Assembly: GCA_949299515.1 (NCBI GenBank)
Contig: CASGAP010000001.1
Location: forward strand, 62,001-126,000
Direction: 5' to 3'
Source of the DNA: an uncultured Desulfovibrionaceae bacterium
GTDB lineage: Bacteria; Desulfobacterota; Desulfovibrionia; Desulfovibrionales; Desulfovibrionaceae
Length of the DNA: 64,000 bases
In this document: piece by piece, positions 17,918 through 26,130 of the stretch
Numbering within the stretch: the stretch's first letter is position 1
Layout: each line of letters begins with the position of its first letter
The notes under the pieces: generated by a model
The model's input: only the letters and a program-made list of their open reading frames with translations
Databases searched by the model: none
Told to the model about the DNA's origin: nothing
Position numbers and translations under genes: made by a program

Positions 17918-17941
17918 GAAAAAAAGCCCCGAGCGGGGCTT
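17918..17941 (-). terminator. Terminator of the second amidohydrolase gene
   Basis: On the minus strand AGCCCCG and CGGGGCT pair around a 2-base loop, followed by a run of seven T. Confidence 0.85.
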
Positions 17942-17943
17942 AT

Positions 17944-19170
17944 TTATTCGGACGCAAGCCGGCGTATGGCTTTTTCGTAAACCTGGGCGCCGTTGTACAG
18001 GTCATCGGCAAGAGCGTATTTTTCCTGAGTGACAGGGTCGACTTGGTTAGCCACGAGCAAAAGCCCCGCAGGAACGAGGGTTCCCATGGGAGCGGCGTCA
18101 AAAGCCGTGCCGCAGTTCATTTCGTAATAGGGAAAACCGAGTTCGTCGGCTGCGTTTTTGTAGGCGTTCTGCACCAGTTCGGACATTTTTACCCCGCCGC
18201 TTTTGGACAGGGGAACGATTTCGGCCTCAATGCCGTTTTTTTCCGCAACGCTGAGGATGATGTCCTTGATTTTGTCGCTGATGGCAGGCAGGGCGGAAAG
18301 TTCCAGGTTGCGTATGTCGATGGTGAAAATACATTCACGGGGAACCACGATGGGGCTGCCGGGGTTGCAGGAAATCTGCCCCACGGTGAAGCGGGTGTTT
18401 TCCGGGAAGATTCCGGAATTGACCGTTTTTTGAATTTCCGTGTGGCATTCGATGAAGCTCATGACCGGGTCTTTGCGGTCTTTCATGGGGGTTGCCGCAA
18501 AAACGGATTCCCCGCGGTAGGTGATTTTATAGCTGCGCATGGCGCTTATGGCTTTTACGACGCCGAGCGAAAAGTTGTTTTTCGTCAGGCGGCGTTCCTG
18601 TTCCACGTGGGCTTCCAAATATGCGTACACGCTTTGCGGGTCTACTTGCTGTTTTTCCAGATTTTCCGGTTCCAGGCCGAAATCTTCGAGCATCTGCCAG
18701 GCATTGGTTTCGTTGTTTGTCAGGCTTTTCAGTTCGTCGGGCTTTACTATGCCGGTGATGAGTTTGCTGCCGAGGCAGGTGGTGCCGAAGTTTGCGCCTT
18801 CTTCTTCGGCAAAAGCGATAAATTCTATGCTGCGGTTCGGGATAAAGCCTTCTTCGCGGAAGGAGCGCAGGGTTTCGAGGGCGGCAATGAGGCCGAAGGT
18901 GCCGTCATAGCGGGCGCCGTTGCGCACGGTGTCAAGGTGGGAGCCGACAATAACGCGGGGCAGATTGGTTTTTCCTTTATACAGGGCGTGCAGGTTGCCC
19001 GCGCCGTCGGCAATGAGGGATATGCCCATGCGGGAAAAAGCTTTTTCGAGCCAGGATTGGGCAAGGCCTGCCGTATGCGTCCACGAAAAGCGGGTGACGC
19101 CTTTGCCTTTTGTATCGTTGTAGGCCGTGGACAATTCTTCCAATTGGGATAAAAAGCGTTCTTTATTCAT
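17944..19170 (-). CDS. Amidohydrolase paralogue missing catalytic residues (408 aa)
   Basis: Close paralogue of the gene at 16433, colinear along its whole length, with GSHLDTVRNGARYDG, AFAEEEGANFGTTCLGSK and EAHVEQ retained. Three conserved positions are lost. The gate His is F224 (ESVFAATP), the His of the xAHDA motif is Phe (GTAFDAA), and the last metal His of the HSPxE motif is gone (replaced by a VDPVTQEKYALAD segment). The reading frame is intact and has its own terminator, so it is expressed as a protein. It is probably inactive or altered in substrate. It could be a regulatory or ligand-binding partner of its neighbour. Confidence 0.8.
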   Translation of the reverse strand: MNKERFLSQLEELSTAYNDTKGKGVTRFSWTHTAGLAQSWLEKAFSRMGISLIADGAGNLHALYKGKTNLPRVIVGSHLDTVRNGARYDGTFGLIAALETLRSFREEGFIPNRSIEFIAFAEEEGANFGTTCLGSKLITGIVKPDELKSLTNNETNAWQMLEDFGLEPENLEKQQVDPQSVYAYLEAHVEQERRLTKNNFSLGVVKAISAMRSYKITYRGESVFAATPMKDRKDPVMSFIECHTEIQKTVNSGIFPENTRFTVGQISCNPGSPIVVPRECIFTIDIRNLELSALPAISDKIKDIILSVAEKNGIEAEIVPLSKSGGVKMSELVQNAYKNAADELGFPYYEMNCGTAFDAAPMGTLVPAGLLLVANQVDPVTQEKYALADDLYNGAQVYEKAIRRLASE

Positions 19171-19260
19171 ATGTTGTCCCCTTCAAAAAAACATTTTTTT
19201 GCTATGGTAGCATAAGGGGAAATATTTTTCAACTGCAGCGGCGTTTCTTGTCGGAAAAAG

Positions 19261-19977
19261 CTAAAAACAGCCCCAGAGTGCGGCAATGACCACGGAAGGC
19301 AGGGTATTGGCCACGGGAATCTGTTCTTCGCGGATAAGGTTCAGGCCTACGCAGAAAATAAGCACCGATCCCACGTAGGAAAGGTTGGCGATTGCTTCCT
19401 GCGGCAGGAAAGAACCGGCAAAATAGGCGGCGGCGGTTATGCTTCCCTGAAAAATCGCCACGGGCACGGCGGAAAAAATACAGCCTTTGCCCTGTGAGGC
19501 CGTCATAATGCTGATGATTATGGCGTCCAGTATGCCTTTGACGAGGAGTATGGAGCAGTCGCCGCTTATGCCGTCCTGAATGGAGCCGATAACCGCCATG
19601 GCGCCTATGCAGACCGTACAGGAAGCGCAGGCAAAAGCCCGGACAAAGGAAGAATCGCCGTCACTGCGGCTCTTTTTTTGTATCCATGTTCCGAAATCAT
19701 TGATTTTTTGTTCCAGCTTCAAAATTTCGCCGATAACGGTGCCCAGGGCAAGGCTTATTATCATCATTGCCGCTCCGTTCATGCGAAGGCCGGAAGGCGT
19801 AATCTGCAGCATTTTTTCCAGCGTGCCGCCTATGCCGAAGAACAGAATGGCAACGCCCGTAACGGCCATGAGCGTTTTCTGCGCTGCGGGGGTGAGCAGT
19901 TTTTTGCAGAAAAGTCCGCACAGGCCTCCCAAAACAATACATACGACATTAAAAACCGTTCCCGTTCCGATAACCAT
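19261..19977 (-). CDS. DUF554 membrane protein (238 aa)
   Basis: Integral membrane protein of the DUF554 (YdfK/YqgA) family, with about 7 hydrophobic segments. It opens with IGTGTVFNVVCIVLGGLCGL, has an SLALGTVIGE segment near residue 80, and a Gly-rich central region ending in GSIQDGISGD. The family has no established function. It stands alone between an amidohydrolase and tRNA-Leu. Confidence 0.82.
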   Translation of the reverse strand: MVIGTGTVFNVVCIVLGGLCGLFCKKLLTPAAQKTLMAVTGVAILFFGIGGTLEKMLQITPSGLRMNGAAMMIISLALGTVIGEILKLEQKINDFGTWIQKKSRSDGDSSFVRAFACASCTVCIGAMAVIGSIQDGISGDCSILLVKGILDAIIISIMTASQGKGCIFSAVPVAIFQGSITAAAYFAGSFLPQEAIANLSYVGSVLIFCVGLNLIREEQIPVANTLPSVVIAALWGCF

Positions 19978-20036
19978 ATAAACCTGCTTGCGGCGCGCTG
20001 CGGCAGTGTGCGGTCTGCGCGCTGAGAAAAACCAAC

Positions 20037-20062
20037 GAAAAAAAGCGGCGAATTACGCCGCT
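20037..20062 (-). terminator. Terminator of tRNA-Leu
   Basis: On the minus strand AAGCGGCG and CGCCGCTT pair around TAATT, followed by T residues. Confidence 0.8.
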
Positions 20063-20092
20063 TGTATCATATATGCTTATGCACCAATACTG

Positions 20093-20181
20093 TGGTGCCC
20101 AGAGCGAGACTTGAACTCGCACGACTGTTTCCAGTCCAGGGATTTTAAGTCCCTTGCGTCTACCAATTCCGCCATCCAGGC
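20093..20181 (-). tRNA. tRNA-Leu (anticodon UAA)
   Basis: Read on the minus strand this gives a complete class II tRNA with GCCTGGATGGCGGAATTGG at the 5' end. The anticodon loop is CTTAAAA (anticodon TAA), there is a long variable arm, and GTTCAAGTCTC forms the T arm. The CCA end is encoded. Length is 86 nt without CCA. Confidence 0.97.
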
Positions 20182-20280
20182 ATCAGCACGTATGGTTATA
20201 CAGGCAAAAAAATGCTTTGTCAAAGAAAAAATTCCGTATTTGCCGTGTATGAAAATTTGTTATTTTGGTATGTTAATCTG

Positions 20281-20310
20281 TTGACAGGGATACGGAATGC
20301 GGGTACTAAT
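20281..20310 (+). promoter_or_regulatory. Candidate promoter of the selenoperoxiredoxin gene
   Basis: A perfect -35 TTGACA (20281-20286) lies 17-18 bases upstream of TACTAA/ACTAAT (20304-20310). The -10 is weak, which is compatible with an activated or repressed promoter. Confidence 0.5.
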
Positions 20311-20333
20311 TAACTAGTAATAATTACTGTTAA
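20310..20333 (+). promoter_or_regulatory. Palindromic operator candidate ahead of the selenoperoxiredoxin
   Basis: The core AGTAATAATTACT (20316-20328) is a perfect 6-1-6 palindrome. It is flanked by TTAAC on the left and GTTAA on the right, with one extra T on the left. It overlaps the likely transcription start and lies just before AAGGAG. A redox-sensing repressor site is plausible; the regulator is unknown. Confidence 0.45.
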
Positions 20334-20342
20334 GGAGTTTTC

Positions 20343-20933
20343 ATGAAAGTTCAGCAGAAAGCGCCGGCCTTTACCAGCAGTGCGTACCAAAACGGTTCGT
20401 TCATTACGGTAAATTTGGCCGATTATAAAGGCAAATGGGTAGTGCTTTTCTTCTATCCCGGTGATTTTACGTTTGTTTGAGCAACGGAAATTTCAGCAGT
20501 TGCTGAAGCTTACGATAAATTTGCGTCTTTGAATGCGGAAGTTTTGACCATCAGCGTAGACAGTATGTTTGTGCATAAGGTTTGGGAAGAACAGGAACTG
20601 AGCAAAATTTCTCAGAAAAAAGTGCCGTTTCCCATGGTTTCGGATCTGAACGGAACTATCGGCAAACTGTATAATGTTTATGATGAAGACCTCAAGCTTA
20701 ATCTGCGCGGCACATTCATCATAGATCCCGACGGTATCGTGCAGGCAGCGGAAATTCTTTCTGCGGGAGCAGGCCGCAGCATTGCGGAAACTATCCGCAA
20801 AATTCAGGCAGTGCAGCACGTAAAGTGCACAAACGGCGCGGAAGTCACTCCGGTAAACTGGGAACCGGGAAAGCAGGTGCTCAAGCCTTCTCCGGAACTT
20901 GCCGGCAATGTTTGGAGCGTATGGAAAAAATAA
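20343..20933 (+). CDS. Selenocysteine-containing AhpC/Prx1-type peroxiredoxin (196 aa, Sec at codon 46)
   Basis: Thiol peroxidase that reduces hydrogen and organic peroxides. The frame runs from the ATG at 20343 (AAGGAG upstream) to 20933, interrupted only by TGA at 20478-20480. That TGA falls exactly on the peroxidatic position of the PxxxTxxC motif: PGDFTFV-U-ATE, with P39, T43 and U46. A hairpin fitting a bacterial SECIS follows. The active-site Arg is R122 (LRGTFIIDPDG). At the usual resolving position the EVCP motif reads EVTP (T169). The only Cys is C162, seven residues upstream. Read as two ORFs this gene would be missed or called broken. Confidence 0.9.
20478..20508 (+). promoter_or_regulatory. 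Bacterial SECIS element
   Basis: The UGA at 20478 is followed by 11 bases and then TTCAGC-AGTT-GCTGAA (20492-20507), a perfect 6-bp stem extended by a T-G pair. The apical loop begins 17 nt after the UGA and holds a G in its first two bases. Both fit the known spacing and loop rule of bacterial SECIS elements. Confidence 0.75.
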
Positions 20934-20939
20934 TGGAAT

Positions 20940-20970
20940 AAGGGAGGGTTTCCTCCCTTTCTTTTTTTTC
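20940..20970 (+). terminator. Terminator of the selenoperoxiredoxin gene
   Basis: AAGGGAGG and CCTCCCTT pair around GTTT, followed by TCTTTTTTTT. Confidence 0.9.
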
Positions 20971-21065
20971 AGTTTTACAGTACAGTTTCGGAAACGGAAG
21001 GATACGGGCTGAAAGGGCCTGTGTTCGGCTTTGTGATGTTTTCATTGATTAAAGGGGCATTTGTT

Positions 21066-22145
21066 ATGTTTGTATCCGTTCAGGAAGTGTGCGGGCAGAT
21101 TTCTCCGGTCAGAAAGGATTTGCTGGATGCTGCGCAGGATCATTTGGACAATCTGACCAAACCCGTGGGCAGTCTGGGCAGGCTGGAAGAATTTGCCGCC
21201 CGTCTTTCTGCTATTGGCGGCGGCGCGTTTCCTGTTGAAACCGACCCTGCCCTGCACGTGCTGGCAGCCGCGGATCACGGTGTTTTTGCCGAGGGTGTGG
21301 CGCAGAATCCGCAGGAAGTGACGCATCTTATGATCGTGAACATTCTGCAGGGCGGCGCGGGGATAAGCGTGCTTGCGCGGCAGAGCGGCATGGATATTGT
21401 TCTGCTTGACGCGGGCCATAAAGGGGAGTGCCCGCAGGACAGCCGGGCAAAGCGCATCAATGACCTTGAAGTCAGCGGCAATCTTGCCAGGGAAGACGCC
21501 ATGAGCCTTGAACTGTGCGAAAAGCTGGTTTTGGCAGGGGCCAATGCCGTGGCTGAGGGCGTGCAGAAAGGGTATAAGATTTTTTCCGTCGGCGAAATGG
21601 GCATTGCCAATACGACCCCCGCCACGGCGCTGTATGCGGAATATTTCGGTTTGGATCCCAAAGAAATTACCGGACCGGGCGCAGGGCTGTCCAAAGATTG
21701 CATTGCGCATAAGGCGGCTGTCATTGCCGGTGCGCTGGAGCGTCACAGAAAGCAGCACGGCAAAGCGGACGCCATGCAGGTTCTTGCCAGTCTGGGCGGT
21801 TTTGAAATCGCGGCGCTGTGCGGCGTGGTTCTCGGTGCGGCGGCGCTGAAAAAACCGGTGATTATCGACGGCTTTATTTCGACTTCGGCATATGCCGCGG
21901 CTTACTGCATTAACCGCACCGTCAGGGATTATGCGTTTTTAAGCCATGCTTCTGCTGAACCCGGTTATCAGAAGGTTATGGACTGTCTCGGCGAAAAGCC
22001 TATGCTGCATTTCGGTATGCGCCTCGGCGAAGGCACGGGCGCAAGCCTTGCCCTGCAGATACTGCGTTCCGCCAAAGCCGTATACAACGAAATGGCAACT
22101 TTTAAAGACGCGAATATCGCAACCGATACGTATTTGCAAAAATAG
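21066..22145 (+). CDS. cobT: Nicotinate-nucleotide-dimethylbenzimidazole phosphoribosyltransferase (359 aa)
   Basis: Activates the lower ligand base for cobalamin assembly by making alpha-ribazole phosphate. Full length for CobT, with the N-terminal LTKPVGSLGRLE motif, AAADHGVFAEGV, VGEMGIANTTPATAL and the terminal GMRLGEGTGASLAL, which holds the catalytic Glu. The ATG at 21066 has AAAGGGG upstream; an ATG 45 bases earlier is less likely. No cobalamin riboswitch is visible. It is followed after 1 base by an unrelated ABC ATPase, so the two are cotranscribed. Confidence 0.95.
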   Translation: MFVSVQEVCGQISPVRKDLLDAAQDHLDNLTKPVGSLGRLEEFAARLSAIGGGAFPVETDPALHVLAAADHGVFAEGVAQNPQEVTHLMIVNILQGGAGISVLARQSGMDIVLLDAGHKGECPQDSRAKRINDLEVSGNLAREDAMSLELCEKLVLAGANAVAEGVQKGYKIFSVGEMGIANTTPATALYAEYFGLDPKEITGPGAGLSKDCIAHKAAVIAGALERHRKQHGKADAMQVLASLGGFEIAALCGVVLGAAALKKPVIIDGFISTSAYAAAYCINRTVRDYAFLSHASAEPGYQKVMDCLGEKPMLHFGMRLGEGTGASLALQILRSAKAVYNEMATFKDANIATDTYLQK

Positions 22146-22146
22146 C

Positions 22147-23094
22147 ATGGATATACTGACTGTCAGGAATTTAAGCAAAAGTTTTTTTCTTCGTACCGGT
22201 TTTGGCCGGCGCGATGAATTTTTTGCCGTGCAGAACGTAAGTTTTTCCTTGGAACAGGGGGCTTGTCTCGGACTTGTGGGCGAATCCGGCTGCGGAAAGT
22301 CGACTCTTGCCAGAATGCTGGTGGGGCTTTTGCCCGCGACGGACGGGGAGATTTTGTTCAAGGGCAGGCCTGTCAGTGAAAATTTTCATAATCCCAAAGC
22401 GCTGCAGATGGTGTTTCAAGACCCGTTTTCATCGCTCAATCCGCGGCTGTGCATCGGAAAAAGCATAGGCGAACCGTATAAAATAAACAATTCCGGCTGC
22501 GGGGAAGCTGCCGTGCGGGAAAAAGTCCGGGAGATTTTGCAGGAAGTCGGACTGGAAAAAGAATATTATTCGCGCTATCCCCATGAATTTTCCGGCGGCC
22601 AGCGGCAGCGCATTGCCATTGCGCGCGCCATCATCACCAAACCGGAACTGCTGGTCTGCGACGAACCCGTGTCGGCCCTTGATGCTTCGCACCAGGCGCA
22701 GGTGCTGAACCTGCTTTTGGATTTGAAGGAAAAATATCGGCTGAGTTATTTGTTTATTTCCCATAATCTGCAGGTTGTGTCTTTTATGTGCGACGCTGTT
22801 TTGGTGATGTATGCCGGGGAAATTGTGGAATATGCGGCCAAGGAAGATCTTTTCGCCAATCCTTTGCACCCGTATACCAAAGCCCTGACCGCTTCGGCGC
22901 CTTCTGTCGGAAAAAAGACAGAAAATGCCGTGCTGCAGGGAGAAGCTCCCGGACTTATGCACAGAAAACAGGGCTGCAGCTTTGCCGGCCGCTGTGCTTA
23001 TGCGCAGGAGCGCTGCCGCAGGGAAAAGCCGCTTTTGCGGAGCATAGGCGAAAACGGGCATAAAGCGGCCTGTCATTTGCATTCGGCGCGGTAA
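22147..23094 (+). CDS. Oligopeptide/nickel-type ABC transporter ATPase, orphan (315 aa)
   Basis: DppF/OppF/NikE-like ATP-binding subunit, with Walker A GESGCGKST, Q-loop QMVFQDPFSSLNPR, signature FSGGQRQRIAIARA and Walker B LLVCDEPVSALD. The C-terminal oligo_HPY extension carries the CSFAGRCAYAQERC cysteine motif of this subfamily, followed by a fourth Cys. The partner ATPase, permeases and binding protein are absent here. Coupling to cobT suggests vitamin B12 or metal supply, but peptide transport is the default for the family. Confidence 0.88.
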   Translation: MDILTVRNLSKSFFLRTGFGRRDEFFAVQNVSFSLEQGACLGLVGESGCGKSTLARMLVGLLPATDGEILFKGRPVSENFHNPKALQMVFQDPFSSLNPRLCIGKSIGEPYKINNSGCGEAAVREKVREILQEVGLEKEYYSRYPHEFSGGQRQRIAIARAIITKPELLVCDEPVSALDASHQAQVLNLLLDLKEKYRLSYLFISHNLQVVSFMCDAVLVMYAGEIVEYAAKEDLFANPLHPYTKALTASAPSVGKKTENAVLQGEAPGLMHRKQGCSFAGRCAYAQERCRREKPLLRSIGENGHKAACHLHSAR

Positions 23095-23134
23095 TGCCGC
23101 CGTGCGTTCGGCACTGCCGTAAAAAGGAGAAACT

Positions 23135-23338
23135 ATGTTTTTTAGAAGTTCCCGGGAACAGCAGACCACGCTGCCCTGTCCCCTTTGTTCCGACCCCATG
23201 CTTATCAAGCGAACCTGCCATGAAGCCTATATGTACTGTGCCAGCTGCCGCCGTCAGTTTGAGCTGAAAGGTTTTATCCCGCAGATGGACGAGGCCATGG
23301 AAGAATTTTTGGAAAATCTGTATTCCAACAGAATATAG
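23135..23338 (+). CDS. Small dual-CxxC zinc-ribbon protein (67 aa)
   Basis: Short protein with two CxxC pairs, CPLC (residues 15-18) and CASC (about 35-38), separated by a beta-hairpin-like stretch and followed by an acidic helix. The fold is a zinc ribbon. It has AAAGGAG before the ATG. Function unknown; such proteins may bind nucleic acid or serve as metal-dependent adaptors. Confidence 0.75.
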   Translation: MFFRSSREQQTTLPCPLCSDPMLIKRTCHEAYMYCASCRRQFELKGFIPQMDEAMEEFLENLYSNRI

Positions 23339-23459
23339 TTCTTGGCAGACTTCGGAACAGAAGCCGCTGCCATGCAAAATGTCGCAGCGGGAATTTTCGG
23401 TGCGCAGGCTCGGGTGGTTTTGTTCTGCGGCGCCTTGCCGCGTGGGAATGCAGGGCGTT

Positions 23460-24275
23460 TTAAGAAATAACCGTAAGCAGGGTGCGGACGGCGGAAACGT
23501 AAAGCAGAACGGCAAAAACTTTTTTCAGCACGCCTACGGGCAGGGCATGGGAAAGCCGCACCCCGAGGGGCGCGATCAGCATACTGGTGGCTGCAATGCA
23601 GACAAGTGCGGGAATGTGGATATAGCCGAGGTTGGTGTTCGGCAGGTCGGACACGTTCCAGCCGGAAATAATGTAGCCTATGCCGCCCGAAAGAGCCAGG
23701 CTCCACGCCAAAGCGGAGGACGTGCCTATGGCCTTGTGGATATCGCCCGTGGTATAGCGCAGAAACGGCACAAAAATACTGCCGCCGGCAAGTCCTACGA
23801 AGCTGGAAAAAGCGCCGATGATAAAGCCGCTTATTCTGTAGGCTCTGCGGCTGAAATCGGGAGCGTCGCTTTTGGGATATATTTCAAACATGATTTGCGT
23901 GGCCACGAGAAAGAGGAAAACAATCAGTATCCAGCGCATGAAGTTTGCGGAAAAATATCCTGCAAGGTAGGCGCCGAGCAGGGTGCCGAGCACGATAAAG
24001 GGGCTCATGACCCTGACTACGTCCCACAGCACGCAGTGATGTTTTTTTGTTTGGGCGTAGGCGCTGGAAAACGATGTGAAAATCGAGGCGGAAAGCGAGG
24101 TTGCCACGACAACGTGCATAATGTGCGCCGGCGGTATTTGGTTGGTGGTTTCAAAAACTATAATGAGCAGAGGCACGATGACAAGTCCGCCGCCAAGTCC
24201 TAAAAGGCCCGAAAAAATACCGGACAAAATGCCGCAGAAAATAAAAACTGCCAAATCAAATATGCTGATGTCCAT
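23460..24275 (-). CDS. TauE/SafE-family sulfite/organosulfonate exporter (271 aa)
   Basis: Membrane protein with about 8 hydrophobic segments in two similar halves. It carries the family motifs GLLGLGGGLVIVPLL near the N terminus and GLAGGSIFVPFL in the second half. TauE/SafE proteins export sulfite, sulfoacetate or related anions, fitting a sulfur-reducing anaerobe. It follows lgt by 21 bases on the same strand, with GAGGA upstream of its ATG. The specific substrate is unknown. Confidence 0.88.
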   Translation of the reverse strand: MDISIFDLAVFIFCGILSGIFSGLLGLGGGLVIVPLLIIVFETTNQIPPAHIMHVVVATSLSASIFTSFSSAYAQTKKHHCVLWDVVRVMSPFIVLGTLLGAYLAGYFSANFMRWILIVFLFLVATQIMFEIYPKSDAPDFSRRAYRISGFIIGAFSSFVGLAGGSIFVPFLRYTTGDIHKAIGTSSALAWSLALSGGIGYIISGWNVSDLPNTNLGYIHIPALVCIAATSMLIAPLGVRLSHALPVGVLKKVFAVLLYVSAVRTLLTVIS

Positions 24276-24296
24276 TGTTTTCCTCTTTTTTGCCGG

Positions 24297-25145
24297 TTAT
24301 TTTTTATAGCGTCTTACTCTTGTCTGCGTGCCGTCTTTGAAGCGTACCGTGTCGTACTGCGGGTTGTCTTTCCATTTTTTGCTCAGATACAGGAGAATGA
24401 AGCCGGTTAGGAACATGGGCAGACAGAGGATTTGCCCCATGGTGGCGAATCCGAAAAAATAACCGTACTGCGGGTCGGGAATTCGGAAAAATTCCGCAAA
24501 GCAGCGCGCAAGACCGTAGCCTATGCAAAATATCGCCGAAATAACCCCTTTGGGCGGATTTTTGCGGGCAAGGAAAAACAGCACGGCAAACAGGAGCAAG
24601 CCTTCCAGTCCGGCTTCGTAAAGCTGGCTCGGGTGCCTTGGTACATTGCCGCCGGAAGGAAAAATGACCGCCCAGGGCAGCGTGCTTTCTTTGCCCCACA
24701 GTTCGCCGTTGATGAAATTGCCGATACGGCCGCAGAAAAGCCCGATAGGAACGCACGGGGCGATAAAGTCCGTCAGTTCTATATAGTCGCGTTTATGTTT
24801 TTTCGCCCAGTACAAAAGGGCGAAAAGCACGCCGAGGAAACCGCCGTGAAAGGACATTCCGCCCTGCCATATTTTTATAATATCCAGCGGGTGGGCCAAA
24901 TAATAAGGCAGGTCGTAAAAAAGGACATAGCCGATGCGGCCGCCCAAAATAACGCCGAGTATCATGTAGGTGACTAGGTCTTCCACGTCGTTTTTGGAAA
25001 AAAGCGCCTGCGGCCTGCCTGCCAAATATCTGGCAACGCCCCAGCCGAGGAAAAAGGCGGCAACATACATCATGCCGTACCAGTGAATGCTGATGAACGG
25101 TTCTGCGGAAAACAAAACAGGGTCTAAATTATGCTGATAATACAT
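24297..25145 (-). CDS. lgt: Prolipoprotein diacylglyceryl transferase (282 aa)
   Basis: Transfers diacylglycerol from phosphatidylglycerol to the lipobox Cys, the first step of lipoprotein maturation. Seven hydrophobic segments are present with the signature GRIGNFINGELWG, and GGMSFHGGFLG earlier. The ATG at 25145 has CCGGAGAG upstream. An in-frame TTG at 25277 would add 44 non-conserved residues and run over the Fur box, so I reject it. It ends in a short basic tail. Confidence 0.95.
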   Translation of the reverse strand: MYYQHNLDPVLFSAEPFISIHWYGMMYVAAFFLGWGVARYLAGRPQALFSKNDVEDLVTYMILGVILGGRIGYVLFYDLPYYLAHPLDIIKIWQGGMSFHGGFLGVLFALLYWAKKHKRDYIELTDFIAPCVPIGLFCGRIGNFINGELWGKESTLPWAVIFPSGGNVPRHPSQLYEAGLEGLLLFAVLFFLARKNPPKGVISAIFCIGYGLARCFAEFFRIPDPQYGYFFGFATMGQILCLPMFLTGFILLYLSKKWKDNPQYDTVRFKDGTQTRVRRYKK

Positions 25146-25260
25146 GGGCTCTCCGGTGCTGATGTCTTTTATTAGCAGAGAAAAGCCGCTTTGCAAAGCT
25201 TTTCGGCCGTTTTTTTTTGTTGCATTTTGCGGGAAATAGTCGTACATATGTTCGGTAATT

Positions 25261-25277
25261 TTGAAAATAATTTTCAA
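25261..25277 (+). promoter_or_regulatory. Fur box upstream of the metal ABC operon
   Basis: TTGAAAATAATTTTCAA is a perfect 8-1-8 palindrome. It matches the Desulfovibrio Fur-box consensus WTGAAAATNATTTTCAW, which I recall from comparative genomics. It lies 16 bases upstream of the binding-protein start and also faces lgt. Confidence 0.8.
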
Positions 25278-25292
25278 TACAAAGGTAATATA

Positions 25293-26129
25293 ATGAAAAA
25301 ATTGATTTTTGCTGTTTTAGTTTTGTGCGCGGGCTTTATCGGGCATTCGGCGGCAGAAGCCAAAGAACTGCTCGCGGCCGTAAGCATTGTGCCCGAAGTT
25401 CGTTTTGTCAGGGAAGTTGCGGGGGATAAAGTTAACGTTTTGTGCGTCATTCCCGAAGGCGGCAGTCCTGCTTCGTATTCTCCGAGTCCTAAGGAATTGG
25501 CGGCGCTGCGGGAGGCGGACGTTTATTTTACCATTGGCGTTGCCGGCGAGCAGCGCAATATTTTGGGACAGCTGCCCGCAAACCTTGCGGTTGTGCCGCT
25601 GCATGAAAAGGTTGCTGCCGTGTATCCGGATTTAAAAATAGGAAACAGCCGCGATCCGCATATTTGGCTTTCACCCCGGCGGGCGGAACTTATGGTGCGG
25701 ATTATTGCCGAAGAACTGGGCCGCCTTGATCCGGAAAATGCGGATTTTTATGCCGAAAATGCCGAGCGTTATATCGGGGAAATCCGCAGAACGGACGCCG
25801 AAGTCAGAGCCGTCCTTTCTGCTCTTTCCCGAAAAGTTTTCATGGTTTTCCATCCAGCTTTCGGCTATCTTGCCGACGAATACGGGCTGACCATGTATGC
25901 CCTGGAAAAGCACGGCAAAGAAGCAGGGGCGAAACACTTGCAGGAAATGACGGATATTGCTAAACAAAACAATGTAAAGGTGATTTTTTATCAAAAAGAA
26001 ATAGCAGGCAGGCAGGTGGAAGCTTTTGCGCGCGAAATCGGCGGCAGGGCCGTTATGCTCAGTCCGCTTGCCTATGATTATACGGAAAACTTGCTGAAAA
26101 TGGCAGAAGCAATGCAAGAATCCATGTGA
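25293..26129 (+). CDS. Metal ABC transporter binding protein, cluster A-I/ZnuA-like (278 aa)
   Basis: Periplasmic metal-binding protein with signal peptide (about residues 1-23, ending SAAEA). The ligands around DPHIWLSP and FHPAFGYLADEYGL are present, and the last acidic ligand region SPLAYDY is visible. The first ligand motif, normally SPHxY, reads SPASYSPSP, so the usual His is Ala. The long backbone helix between the lobes is present. The start at 25293 has AAAGG upstream. A Fur box immediately upstream argues for iron or manganese rather than zinc. It is the first gene of a complete importer operon. Confidence 0.85.
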   Translation: MKKLIFAVLVLCAGFIGHSAAEAKELLAAVSIVPEVRFVREVAGDKVNVLCVIPEGGSPASYSPSPKELAALREADVYFTIGVAGEQRNILGQLPANLAVVPLHEKVAAVYPDLKIGNSRDPHIWLSPRRAELMVRIIAEELGRLDPENADFYAENAERYIGEIRRTDAEVRAVLSALSRKVFMVFHPAFGYLADEYGLTMYALEKHGKEAGAKHLQEMTDIAKQNNVKVIFYQKEIAGRQVEAFAREIGGRAVMLSPLAYDYTENLLKMAEAMQESM

Positions 26130-26130
26130 T

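Noticed and set aside
20529..20933. Separate short thiol-peroxidase-like ORF
   Set aside because: It is the downstream part of the selenoprotein gene after the in-frame TGA; the upstream part and SECIS restore one 196-aa protein.
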